DNA of 64,000 bases from CAZMSQ01 sp964569025. Lineage in GTDB: Bacteria > Bacteroidota > Bacteroidia > Chitinophagales > Saprospiraceae. The notes below the pieces were generated by a model. That model was given only the letters and a program-made list of their open reading frames with translations. It did not search any database and was not told where the DNA came from. The stretch covers positions 248,001 to 312,000 of the forward strand of contig CAZMSQ010000001.1 in NCBI GenBank assembly GCA_964569025.1, given 5' to 3'. Positions within the stretch are counted from its first letter, which is position 1. Every line of letters starts with the position of its first letter. Positions 8,733 to 16,558 of this stretch are shown one piece after another. The position numbers and the translations under genes are program-made.

Positions 8733-9852
8733 GATACTCATTCATTCCATTGCTCTGATCTGGATTGCATATCCGTTTGCCGAAGCGTCACAGGACAAGA
8801 CTGAGTACCGGAAAATAATTGAAAAAGAGTTTGAAGCCCCGTTGGGTGGGGCATTTCAACTCGCCGCGAAGTATGGAGAAGTAAAAATCATGACCTGGAG
8901 TGAGCCCCGGATTGAGATTGAGACCATTATAACCGTAGATGCCTGCAACGAAGAAGACGCCAACCGGACCTTTGAACGCATTCGCATTGAATTCGAACAA
9001 GCTCAGGATATCGTTCGTGCCCGCACAGTAATTGATGATGAGTCATTCTCATTCAAGAGTTTGTTTCGGCGCTGTCAGGTCTCATTTACAATTGACTATC
9101 AGGTTCATATTCCAGCAACACACACCTTGAATCTGAAAAATAAATACGGCAATACCATCGTAGCCGAGCTGGATGGTGATGCTTCAATTGATGTGGAATA
9201 TGGAGATTTGAGGATTGACCGGGTCGGTGGCGCACTTACACTGAATCTTGCATATGGGAATGGAACCGCCGGCAAAGCCGGGTCAAAACTGGCTGCTACA
9301 ATCAGCTATGGCAAATTCCGGGCAATTGAATCTGGTGATGTCACTGTGGTGAGTAAATACTCCACATTTGGAATCGACCATTGTAATCTACTGACAAGTT
9401 CTTCAAAATATGACCATATCGAAGCACGTACGGTTAAGAAATTTAGCAATACTTCAAAATATAGCCACATCCGCCTTGATTCTGCTGGCGCAGTAACCCT
9501 TCAAGCAGAGTATACTGATGCCAGAATTGACAATGTCGCAGAGTCGCTGGTTGCAGCGATGAGGTATGGTGGATTAGAAGTGTCAAGCTTGTCTCATGAT
9601 TTTCGGGTCGTTACATTGAGCGGTAAATACACCGGCTTTGAAATCCGTGTGGCAAGGGATGTCTCATTTCAGGTTGAGGCTACCGCTTCGAATGGCGGGC
9701 TGTCTTTTCCAGCTTCCCTGATTGTCACCCATCAGTTAGAGGATAACGGTCAAAAGTCAGTAAAAGGGTACCAAAAGGGGACGCATTCCGAAGTAGAAAG
9801 GGTGATTCGAGCTGATATTGAATACGGGTCATTTGAGTTGACGTCATTGTAA
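8707..9852 (+). CDS. Secreted repeat protein, predicted beta-solenoid (DUF4097-like)
   Basis: A 381-residue exported protein starting at the ATG at 8707 (MKIRKPLFRILIHS). The ATG at 8689 gives six extra residues that spoil the signal peptide. The signal peptide covers residues 1-28 (cleavage near AEAS). From residue 147 to 308 a tyrosine recurs every 17-18 residues (147, 165, 183, 201, 218, 235, 252, 269, 287, then 308). It usually sits in K/E/A-Y-G or K-Y-S/T contexts and is followed by alternating hydrophobics, as in a stacked beta-solenoid. This fits the DUF4097/DUF2807 type of putative adhesin found beside ECF or two-component systems. A role as target or sensor of the upstream sigma system is inference. 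It overlaps the upstream gene by 26 bp, so translation is probably coupled. Confidence 0.75.
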   Translation: MKIRKPLFRILIHSIALIWIAYPFAEASQDKTEYRKIIEKEFEAPLGGAFQLAAKYGEVKIMTWSEPRIEIETIITVDACNEEDANRTFERIRIEFEQAQDIVRARTVIDDESFSFKSLFRRCQVSFTIDYQVHIPATHTLNLKNKYGNTIVAELDGDASIDVEYGDLRIDRVGGALTLNLAYGNGTAGKAGSKLAATISYGKFRAIESGDVTVVSKYSTFGIDHCNLLTSSSKYDHIEARTVKKFSNTSKYSHIRLDSAGAVTLQAEYTDARIDNVAESLVAAMRYGGLEVSSLSHDFRVVTLSGKYTGFEIRVARDVSFQVEATASNGGLSFPASLIVTHQLEDNGQKSVKGYQKGTHSEVERVIRADIEYGSFELTSL

Positions 9853-9872
9853 AACGAGGGGTGAGGTTCTGA

Positions 9873-9891
9873 ATGGGAAATCGTTACCCAT
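9873..9891. terminator. Weak stem-loop between convergent genes
   Basis: ATGGG (9873-9877) pairs with CCCAT (9887-9891) around a 9-nt loop, between the stop at 9852 and the opposite-strand stop at 9884-9886. There is no T-run on either side, so terminator function is doubtful. Confidence 0.25.
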
Positions 9892-10594
9892 CTCCCGGGG
9901 CAGAGACCTGTCCGGCAAAATGAACCAGCCGGGCCTGAATATTGCCAATAATCTGTCTGGCCCATCGTGCATCCATGGTCCGGTAAAAATTTGATGAGCC
10001 AAACATACGCTTCAGGTTCAGAGGCTCTAGGAAAAAAATGGACCGTGCAAAAGGAAACGGCTTGTCAAGGTCGTTTCCCTGTTGGTCTGTAAATATGAAA
10101 GCAGTTCTGCGGGTTGTTGTTTCGTAATTTGTGATGCCGAGGCGAAGCGTATACACCGGCATTCCTTTCGGAATGGCTATGTCTGGATTGACAACCAATA
10201 GTGAGTCATCAAGTAAGAATCCGCTTCTCTGACCTTCTGAAATCAGTGTCATTGCAGTGTCGTACGTATACAAGGTTTGGCAGAACCGAAATGTATCCCT
10301 GAAAGCACTGATGATTTGACGTGCAAAATGCTCCCGATCTTCGAGCAGGTCCTGCTGCTGTTTGGCAGCATTCCGACGATTATCAAGGGCTCTGAGCTGA
10401 TTTCGAAAACTGGGAAGGCGCACAATCAAAACTCCCTGCTTTAGCTGCTCAATATGGACAATCGCTTGTTGTAATGGATCAAGAGGCGTTTCTGACACCT
10501 CCTGCGCATGCAGAGACCAAATCTCCGTACAGCCAAAAGCCATACACAAGACTAAGAACCTGGAAGATGCGGACCAGCTGAAAGAAACGTTCAT
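9884..10594 (-). CDS. Exported protein of unknown function
   Basis: Not recognised. The 236-residue product has a probable signal peptide (residues 1-31, hydrophobic FLVLCMAFGC, cleavage near LHAQ). A helical, Gln/Arg-rich stretch follows at about 40-110 (LRALDNRRNAAKQQQDLLEDREHFARQ is part of it) that may form a coiled coil. A C-terminal half of beta-strand character ends in APGDG. There are no catalytic motifs or membrane segments beyond the signal. It is divergent from the next secreted unknown (91 bp between starts) and convergent with the repeat protein. The start is the ATG complementary to 10592-10594; no RBS is obvious. Confidence 0.68.
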   Translation of the reverse strand: MNVSFSWSASSRFLVLCMAFGCTEIWSLHAQEVSETPLDPLQQAIVHIEQLKQGVLIVRLPSFRNQLRALDNRRNAAKQQQDLLEDREHFARQIISAFRDTFRFCQTLYTYDTAMTLISEGQRSGFLLDDSLLVVNPDIAIPKGMPVYTLRLGITNYETTTRRTAFIFTDQQGNDLDKPFPFARSIFFLEPLNLKRMFGSSNFYRTMDARWARQIIGNIQARLVHFAGQVSAPGDG

Positions 10595-10685
10595 GGAAAG
10601 GCAGATTCAATATACGTTCGAGACCGAAAAATAGGTATTTTTCGACTCCTTTCGATCCATACGGAACGAGAAATACAGGCGGTTC

Positions 10686-11978
10686 ATGATTTCGAACTTT
10701 CACAATTACCTTATCGTTCTCGGATTCCTTATCTCCGGGGTACCCTCTGGTGCAACTCAGGAACCTGGCAGCCAATTGTTCTATAAAGGCTATCTGGACG
10801 GAGTGACTGAAATTCAGGTGACCTGCTCCTTACGGGCTGAGGGTCTTCTGGAAGGTTTTGTCAGGTACCTTGACAGCGAAAAGGTATTCAAACTGACCGG
10901 AAGCATTCAAGAGAAAGGATATTTGCTTCGCGAACTGACTGATGAAGGGCTGTATTGCGGATCTCTGGAATTAGAAGGTAAGGATGATATTCTCTCCGGC
11001 TACTGGTTCAATCGTGATCGGACAATTCGGATGCCTGTCATCCTTGAGCGCACCCTGGCAGATACAATGGTTCCGTCGGGCTGTGAGACAAGCCACCTGC
11101 TCAGTGTTTTCAGCGGTATCCTTCGGGGTGGTCGGACCAGATTACAGATTATCCAGGCACCCGGGCAGGCCTTGAAGGGAGCATTATTTTATGGAGGAAT
11201 GCGGCAGCGCTGGTCATTCAGTGAAATCGGAGCCTATCAGGACACCTTTCATTTGCAAATGATTGACGAGGGGGGGAATCCAAAAGGGGAGATTTTCTTC
11301 GTGCCGAATCAGTCAGGAGACCAAGTGTATATCACTGTCCAGGGGCTTATAGACGGCCGGATGGAAGGATGGCTGGACCGCGAAATAATGTGGCCGGGCC
11401 GATGTCCCGGAGTCACGGGGTTTTCGACACAGTATCATGCCCTGTATTATCAGCCTGACGACCCGAAATTGCGTCAATTATTGGAGAACCGCGTATCAGA
11501 GTGGCTAAACGAGGTAAGATTAAAAGCGAGTCAGCAGTCAGACAGATATACTGGGCCGCAAGACAGGGCATTGTTCAGATACAATGCATGGTTTGAACCC
11601 GTGTATATTTCTCAAGCTATTGTCAGTGGATATTGGCACCACAGCAGTCCCGAAGGGCAGCAGATTCGACCATTCAATTACGATCTTAGCTCTCAGCAGG
11701 AATTGACCTGGGAAGTGCTGTTTTCATCCGGTGCTGATCCGAAAGCAGTGGCAAGTGAACTTGCAGAAGCTGCTCTTCAGAGATCTCAGAAATGGAAAGA
11801 TAAAAATCTGATAAAATTCATTAAGGAGAATGGCTTTTCCTTTTTCCTGCTTCGTAAGTCGGGACTTGAGTTGAGTACTGATTTCAATGCGGTCTATGGT
11901 AGGCGGACGGTGATGATTCCATGGGATGATCTGAGAGGAAAACTTGCCGTTCCCAATCTCCCTGATGCCTTTTTCTAA
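10686..11978 (+). CDS. Exported protein of unknown function with RsiV/DUF3298-like C-terminus
   Basis: A 430-residue exported protein with a signal peptide at residues 1-23 (YLIVLGFLISGVPSGA). The N-terminal 250 residues contain repeating beta-type segments (GLLEGFVRYLDSEKVFKL, GYLLRELTDEGLYCGSLEL) with no recognised family. The last 150 residues resemble the DUF3298/PdaC-RsiV fold. Seen are a strand run ending in LTWEVLFSSG, a helical segment, then GFSFFLLRKSGLELSTDF and IPWDDLRGKLA, which match the family's typical order. I rate that match as moderate. The gene is head to head with the 9884-10594 unknown and followed after 134 bp by the BatD-like gene. Confidence 0.68.
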   Translation: MISNFHNYLIVLGFLISGVPSGATQEPGSQLFYKGYLDGVTEIQVTCSLRAEGLLEGFVRYLDSEKVFKLTGSIQEKGYLLRELTDEGLYCGSLELEGKDDILSGYWFNRDRTIRMPVILERTLADTMVPSGCETSHLLSVFSGILRGGRTRLQIIQAPGQALKGALFYGGMRQRWSFSEIGAYQDTFHLQMIDEGGNPKGEIFFVPNQSGDQVYITVQGLIDGRMEGWLDREIMWPGRCPGVTGFSTQYHALYYQPDDPKLRQLLENRVSEWLNEVRLKASQQSDRYTGPQDRALFRYNAWFEPVYISQAIVSGYWHHSSPEGQQIRPFNYDLSSQQELTWEVLFSSGADPKAVASELAEAALQRSQKWKDKNLIKFIKENGFSFFLLRKSGLELSTDFNAVYGRRTVMIPWDDLRGKLAVPNLPDAFF

Positions 11979-12112
11979 AATCTCTGTGGCAAGGCCAGGC
12001 TATGAGGTTTGGACCTTCATCAAGTGGAGTATGAAATTTAGTTTTTCTGCGAACGATGCGTCTTTCGGAGTGTTGAACATACAATCTCTTGATTCATCAA
12101 GTGGCTATAACT

Positions 12113-12640
12113 ATGAAAACATTCGCGCTGATTTCATGCCTTTTTTTCACATGGCATGTTACTTTTTCTCAGTCTCTCAACGTTGAGGTGAGCACAGATT
12201 CCCTTTTATTCGGGAATCCGCTCAAGGTCATTTTTCATGTAGAAGGCGCTTCAGCTGATGGATTAGAGACACCAGATTTTGAGGGATTTACAATACTGAG
12301 TGGTCCATCTTACTCCAGCTCAATCAGCATTGTCAATGGGACAATGTCTCAGCAAGCATCAATAACTTACTGGCTTGAGCCGTCGGAAATTGGGACCTGG
12401 TACATACCACCAGCTTTTTTGGAAACTGATTCCGGGGCAGTTCTTGAGAGTGAGCCGGTAGAGATTCTGGTTGTTCCGAATCCGGATGGCATTCGGCAAA
12501 TGCCTGACGAAAGGGCAAATGACTGGTTTCAGGGCGGTTTTCACTTCGACTTCGGAGATTTCTTGAATCCATTCCCCAACACTCCTGCACGACCAGAGCC
12601 GAAGAAAAAGGAAAGGGAGCGGAAGGTCTATAAATTCTGA
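12113..12640 (+). CDS. Stand-alone BatD-like N-terminal domain protein
   Basis: The 175-residue product starts at the ATG at 12113 (MKTFALISCLFF); an in-frame TTG at 12089 is poorer. A signal peptide covers residues 1-20. The next 110 residues match the first Ig-like domain of BatD (SLNVEVSTDSLLFGNPLKV, then a TYWLEPSEIGTWYIPPAFLE stretch split here as TYWLEPSEIG and TWYIPP). Full BatD proteins, which are linked to the Bat aerotolerance system and MoxR ATPases, have several such domains and a membrane anchor at about 550-600 residues. This one ends after a proline-rich, very basic tail (PEPKKKERERKVYKF). No batA, batB or moxR gene is present nearby. Either a truncated relic or a dedicated short form. 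Confidence 0.7.
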   Translation: MKTFALISCLFFTWHVTFSQSLNVEVSTDSLLFGNPLKVIFHVEGASADGLETPDFEGFTILSGPSYSSSISIVNGTMSQQASITYWLEPSEIGTWYIPPAFLETDSGAVLESEPVEILVVPNPDGIRQMPDERANDWFQGGFHFDFGDFLNPFPNTPARPEPKKKERERKVYKF

Positions 12641-12712
12641 TTTCAGACGGTACTTTGGTGGGGCGGGTATGCCGTTGATCTGCTAAAGGCCGTGGTTTCG
12701 GCGTATTCTCTC

Positions 12713-12720
12713 TATCTTTG
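12713..12720 (+). promoter_or_regulatory. -7 box upstream of purD
   Basis: TATCTTTG at 12713-12720 is a perfect TAnnTTTG match 13 nt before the purD ATG, which would give an almost leaderless mRNA. No properly spaced -33 TTG is visible, so support is limited. Confidence 0.25.
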
Positions 12721-12733
12721 TGCAAAAGGGGTT

Positions 12734-14020
12734 ATGAAATTATTAGTACTTGGCAGCGGAGGACGAGAGCATGCCCTTGCATGGAAACTTGCCGAAAGTT
12801 CGTTGTGCGAAAAGTTGTATATCGCACCCGGCAATGCAGGCACAGCAACAGTTGGAGAGAACATCGACATATCACCCTCTGACTTTCAGGCTGTTCGAGA
12901 TGCTGTGCTTCGCAATCAAATCCAAATGGTGATAGTTGGACCCGAGCAGCCGTTGGTTGAGGGTATTCGTGACTTTTTCCTGACCGACCCTTCCCTTCAG
13001 CATGTTGCGCTGATCGGGCCATCCGGCGAAGCTTCCCGTCTGGAGGGAAGCAAGGCATATGCCAAGTCTTTTATGGAGGAATATGGAATTCCGACAGCAG
13101 CTTACAGGAGTTTCACTCATGATGAGAGCTATGAGGCTGTTGAGTTTATCCGAAGCCTCACTCCGCCTGTGGTTGTCAAGGCAGACGGCCTGGCTGCTGG
13201 TAAGGGTGTCCTCATTTGTGAACACCATGCCGAGGCAGAGCAAGCCTTGAAAGAAATGTGGGCCGGTAAATTTGGCTCAGCAGGAGAGCGTGTTGTGATA
13301 GAAGAATTTTTGGAGGGTCGGGAATTTTCAGTTTTTGTCTTGACTGATGGAAAAGACTGGCAGCTTTTACCGGTTGCGAAAGATTATAAACGGGTAGGTG
13401 AGGGAGATACTGGACCAAACACCGGTGGGATGGGTTGTATTTCTCCCGTTCCGTTTGTGGATGAACTCATGATGGAGAAAGTCAAATCTGCTGTCATTGA
13501 TCCCACTCTTCAGGGCATTCGGGAGCGAAAGTTGGACTATCAGGGGTTTCTGTTTTTTGGCCTCATCGAGGTCAATGGAGATCCCTTTGTGATTGAGTAT
13601 AACTGCAGGCTTGGAGATCCTGAAACGGAGGTTATTCTTCCAAGACTCAAAAATGACTTACTCTCACTGCTTATTGCATTGGTGAAGGGTAAGTTGGACC
13701 ATGTTCAGACCGAGGAATTGCCCGATCACGCGGCCGCAGTGATTGTCGTATCCGGAGGGTACCCCGGGTCCTATGAAAAAGGAAAATCCATAAGTCAACT
13801 CGACAAAGTGACCGACTGTCTGGTTTTCCACGCGGGTACCCGTAGGGAGGAAGGTCAAGTCTTGACCAATGGCGGTCGCGTTATAGCCCTGACTGCCCTG
13901 AGCGCCTCACTTGAAGAGGCAGTCCAAAGAGCTCGTTCGGCGGCGGGAATTGTTGAATATGAAGGGAAGGTATTCCGCAGGGATATTGGGAGCGATTTGC
14001 TCCATACGTTCGAACGCTGA
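12734..14020 (+). CDS. purD: Phosphoribosylamine-glycine ligase (GARS)
   Basis: PurD joins glycine to 5-phosphoribosylamine with ATP, the second step of purine synthesis. The 428-residue protein starts at the ATG at 12734, giving the standard N-terminus MKLLVLGSGGREHALAWKL. An earlier in-frame GTG at 12692 adds 14 residues with no family match. Seen: IVGPEQPLV near residue 80, the ATP-grasp elements VVKADGLAAGKGV (about 147-159) and EEFLEGREFSV, the GPNTGGMGCISP loop and FVIEYNCRLGDPETEV with metal ligands. Length is typical. The purF-like gene of the preceding pathway step is at 38338-40233. It is directly followed by murF-alr. Confidence 0.97.
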   Translation: MKLLVLGSGGREHALAWKLAESSLCEKLYIAPGNAGTATVGENIDISPSDFQAVRDAVLRNQIQMVIVGPEQPLVEGIRDFFLTDPSLQHVALIGPSGEASRLEGSKAYAKSFMEEYGIPTAAYRSFTHDESYEAVEFIRSLTPPVVVKADGLAAGKGVLICEHHAEAEQALKEMWAGKFGSAGERVVIEEFLEGREFSVFVLTDGKDWQLLPVAKDYKRVGEGDTGPNTGGMGCISPVPFVDELMMEKVKSAVIDPTLQGIRERKLDYQGFLFFGLIEVNGDPFVIEYNCRLGDPETEVILPRLKNDLLSLLIALVKGKLDHVQTEELPDHAAAVIVVSGGYPGSYEKGKSISQLDKVTDCLVFHAGTRREEGQVLTNGGRVIALTALSASLEEAVQRARSAAGIVEYEGKVFRRDIGSDLLHTFER

Positions 14021-14026
14021 TTGAAT

Positions 14027-16540
14027 ATGGGTCCGGTTCACGCTCCATATTCCGGAAAAAATCCCACCGTACGTGGATATCATGCCGAAGAGATTGCAGC
14101 AATTCTCGAGGGGGGCTATTTTCTTTCTCCTGATTTTTCGAAGGGTATTGTACACTATCTCGCGACAGATACGAGACGCCTGACCTATCCGGCAGAGAGC
14201 CTGTATATTGCATTGGAGGGTCCGAGAAGAGACGGCCATGATTTTCTCTTGCACGCCTTTCAGCAGGGGGTACGTGTCTTGCTTGTCAGCAAGGATATAG
14301 AACTGGAAAGATTTCCGGGTTGCGCAGTAATCAAAGTGCCTGATACACTTAAGGCCCTTCAGCAACTCACATCCTTTCACCGGAGGCGCTTTTCGCTTCC
14401 AGTCATCGGCATTACTGGCAGTAATGGGAAAACGATTGTGAAGGAGTGGCTCTTTCAGTTACTCTCGGCAGACCATCGGATTGTGCGAAGTCCACGGTCG
14501 TATAATTCTCAGATTGGGGTTCCTTTATCTGTGTGGAACATTCAACAGACACACACTCTTGGGATTTTTGAAGCAGGCATTTCCATGCCGGGAGAGATGC
14601 AGCGGTTATCAGATATCCTGAAGTGTGACATCGGGATCTTCACCAACCTTGGTGCCGCTCATGATGAAGGGTTTTCAAACAGATCTGAGAAATTGCGGGA
14701 AAAATGCAGATTGTTTGCCCATTCAAAGACAGTTGTCTATTGTAGGGATCAGGCGGGGGTTGAGCAGGAGTTGCAAAAGCAGACAAATGGTCGGTTATTC
14801 AGCTGGTCTATGAAGGAAGGGGCAGATCTGCAGGTTCAGGCAATTGAATCAGTTGATAATAGCACCGAGATAACAGTGATCTGGCAGGGTTTGCCTCTGG
14901 CTTTTTCCATACCGTTCACTGGGCATGCGGCTATTGAAAATGCCCTTCATTGCGTGTCAGTCATGTTGCTGATGGGCTATCAAAGGGAAGTCATACAAGA
15001 GCGGATGAGCCGGCTGGAGCCTGTGGCAATGAGGCTCGAACTTAAGTCTGGTCTCTATGGCAGTCGCTTGATCAATGACAGCTACAATTCTGATTTGAAT
15101 GGGTTGGAAATCGCACTCGATTTCCTGCAGCAGCATTCTCCAGGTCAACAGCGGGTTCTTATCCTTTCCGATCTTTTGCAGACCGGACTTCCAACAGACA
15201 CTTTATATCAGCAAGTTGCACAGTTGGTGATTCATCAGGGTATTCATCATTTTATCGGGATTGGACCTGATATTGAGGTGGTTGGCCAATGGTTGGCAGA
15301 TGACGTCAATTTTAGTCATTACCTGGATACTGACTCATTTTTAAGCCACGTTAATCCGGCTCAGTTTCGTGACTCTGTTGTATTAATCAAAGGTGCCAGA
15401 CTGTTTAGGTTTGAAGAAATTGTTGATCAGCTGTCATTGCAGGCACATCGAACTGTATTAGAGGTTGATCTGGATATCATATCTGCAAACGTACAAGTTT
15501 TTTCACGGCACCTCAATCCGCAAACTGCAATAATGGCCGTGATAAAGGCATCGGCCTATGGGAGTGGAAGCGCTGAAGTTGCGCGATTGATGCAGTTTCA
15601 CCAGGTAGATGCTTTGGCTGTCGCTTATACTGATGAAGGTGTGGAGCTGAGAAGAGCGGGTGTGACACTGCCCATTTTGGTTCTCAACGCCGATGAGGGG
15701 AGTTTCCCGTTACTGCGCAAATGGCAGCTTGAGCCTGAGGTATACAGCCTTGAGCAGCTGAAATCGCTGACTCGCTATCTGGCAGGTGCAACGCCCCCGT
15801 TGCAGGTGCAGTTAAAATTTGACACCGGTATGCATCGGCTCGGGTTTGAAGAGCGGGATCTTCCCGAACTGTCCAATCTGCTCACCGATGCAGGAATAGA
15901 GGTTTCCGCAGTTTCTTCCCACTTTGCTTCGGCGGGGAACCCCGGTGATGATGAGTTTTCTCACGAGCAGGCCCGGAGATTCCAAAGAATGCATGCCATA
16001 GTCTCAAAAATATTGGGATATTCCCCGCCGCGGCACTTGTTGAATTCATCAGGGATTCTGAGATTTCCTGAGTACCAGTTTGAGATGGTCAGACTTGGCA
16101 TCGGACTGTACGGGATAGCCCTAGGCGCACAAGGAACGGAAGGACTGAAGCCTGCATTGACGCTCAGGTCGTTTATCCAACAAATACGGACTGTGCAAGC
16201 CGGAGAGACAGTCGGGTATAACCGGGCCGGGAAAATTAACCATCCGACACGAGTTGGGACGGTATCAGTTGGGTATGCCGATGGGTTGCCCCGTCTTGCT
16301 GGCAACGGTCGTTACGCGCTTCTCGTCAACGGACAGGAAGCTCCGATAATCGGAGATATCTGCATGGATATGTGTATGATTGACCTCAGTGACATCCCGG
16401 AGGCATCTTCCGGAGATGAGGTGGTGGTGTTCGGCGCTGGCCATCCGATAGAACGTCTTGCCCAGGCCGGAATGACCATTCCCTATGAAATCCTGACAGA
16501 TATATCTCCTCGTGTCAAAAGAGTGTATCTCAAAGAGTGA
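14027..16540 (+). CDS. murF-alr: Bifunctional MurF ligase / alanine racemase
   Basis: One 837-residue polypeptide with two enzymes of peptidoglycan synthesis. Residues 1-450 are MurF, which adds D-Ala-D-Ala to the UDP-MurNAc-tripeptide. Seen are the P-loop GITGSNGKT, the YNSQIGVPLSVW segment and NDSYNSDLNGLEIALDF. Residues 475-837 are a fold-type III PLP alanine racemase that makes D-Ala. Seen are the PLP lysine in MAVIKASAYGSGS, the catalytic tyrosine in VSVGYADGLPR, and GDICMDMCMIDLS. The fusion is a known Bacteroidota arrangement and supports the taxonomic call. The ATG at 14027 is 6 nt after the purD stop; a TTG at 14021 directly abuts it. Co-transcription with purD is likely. Confidence 0.95.
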   Translation: MGPVHAPYSGKNPTVRGYHAEEIAAILEGGYFLSPDFSKGIVHYLATDTRRLTYPAESLYIALEGPRRDGHDFLLHAFQQGVRVLLVSKDIELERFPGCAVIKVPDTLKALQQLTSFHRRRFSLPVIGITGSNGKTIVKEWLFQLLSADHRIVRSPRSYNSQIGVPLSVWNIQQTHTLGIFEAGISMPGEMQRLSDILKCDIGIFTNLGAAHDEGFSNRSEKLREKCRLFAHSKTVVYCRDQAGVEQELQKQTNGRLFSWSMKEGADLQVQAIESVDNSTEITVIWQGLPLAFSIPFTGHAAIENALHCVSVMLLMGYQREVIQERMSRLEPVAMRLELKSGLYGSRLINDSYNSDLNGLEIALDFLQQHSPGQQRVLILSDLLQTGLPTDTLYQQVAQLVIHQGIHHFIGIGPDIEVVGQWLADDVNFSHYLDTDSFLSHVNPAQFRDSVVLIKGARLFRFEEIVDQLSLQAHRTVLEVDLDIISANVQVFSRHLNPQTAIMAVIKASAYGSGSAEVARLMQFHQVDALAVAYTDEGVELRRAGVTLPILVLNADEGSFPLLRKWQLEPEVYSLEQLKSLTRYLAGATPPLQVQLKFDTGMHRLGFEERDLPELSNLLTDAGIEVSAVSSHFASAGNPGDDEFSHEQARRFQRMHAIVSKILGYSPPRHLLNSSGILRFPEYQFEMVRLGIGLYGIALGAQGTEGLKPALTLRSFIQQIRTVQAGETVGYNRAGKINHPTRVGTVSVGYADGLPRLAGNGRYALLVNGQEAPIIGDICMDMCMIDLSDIPEASSGDEVVVFGAGHPIERLAQAGMTIPYEILTDISPRVKRVYLKE

Positions 16541-16558
16541 CGACCAACTGACATCTTC

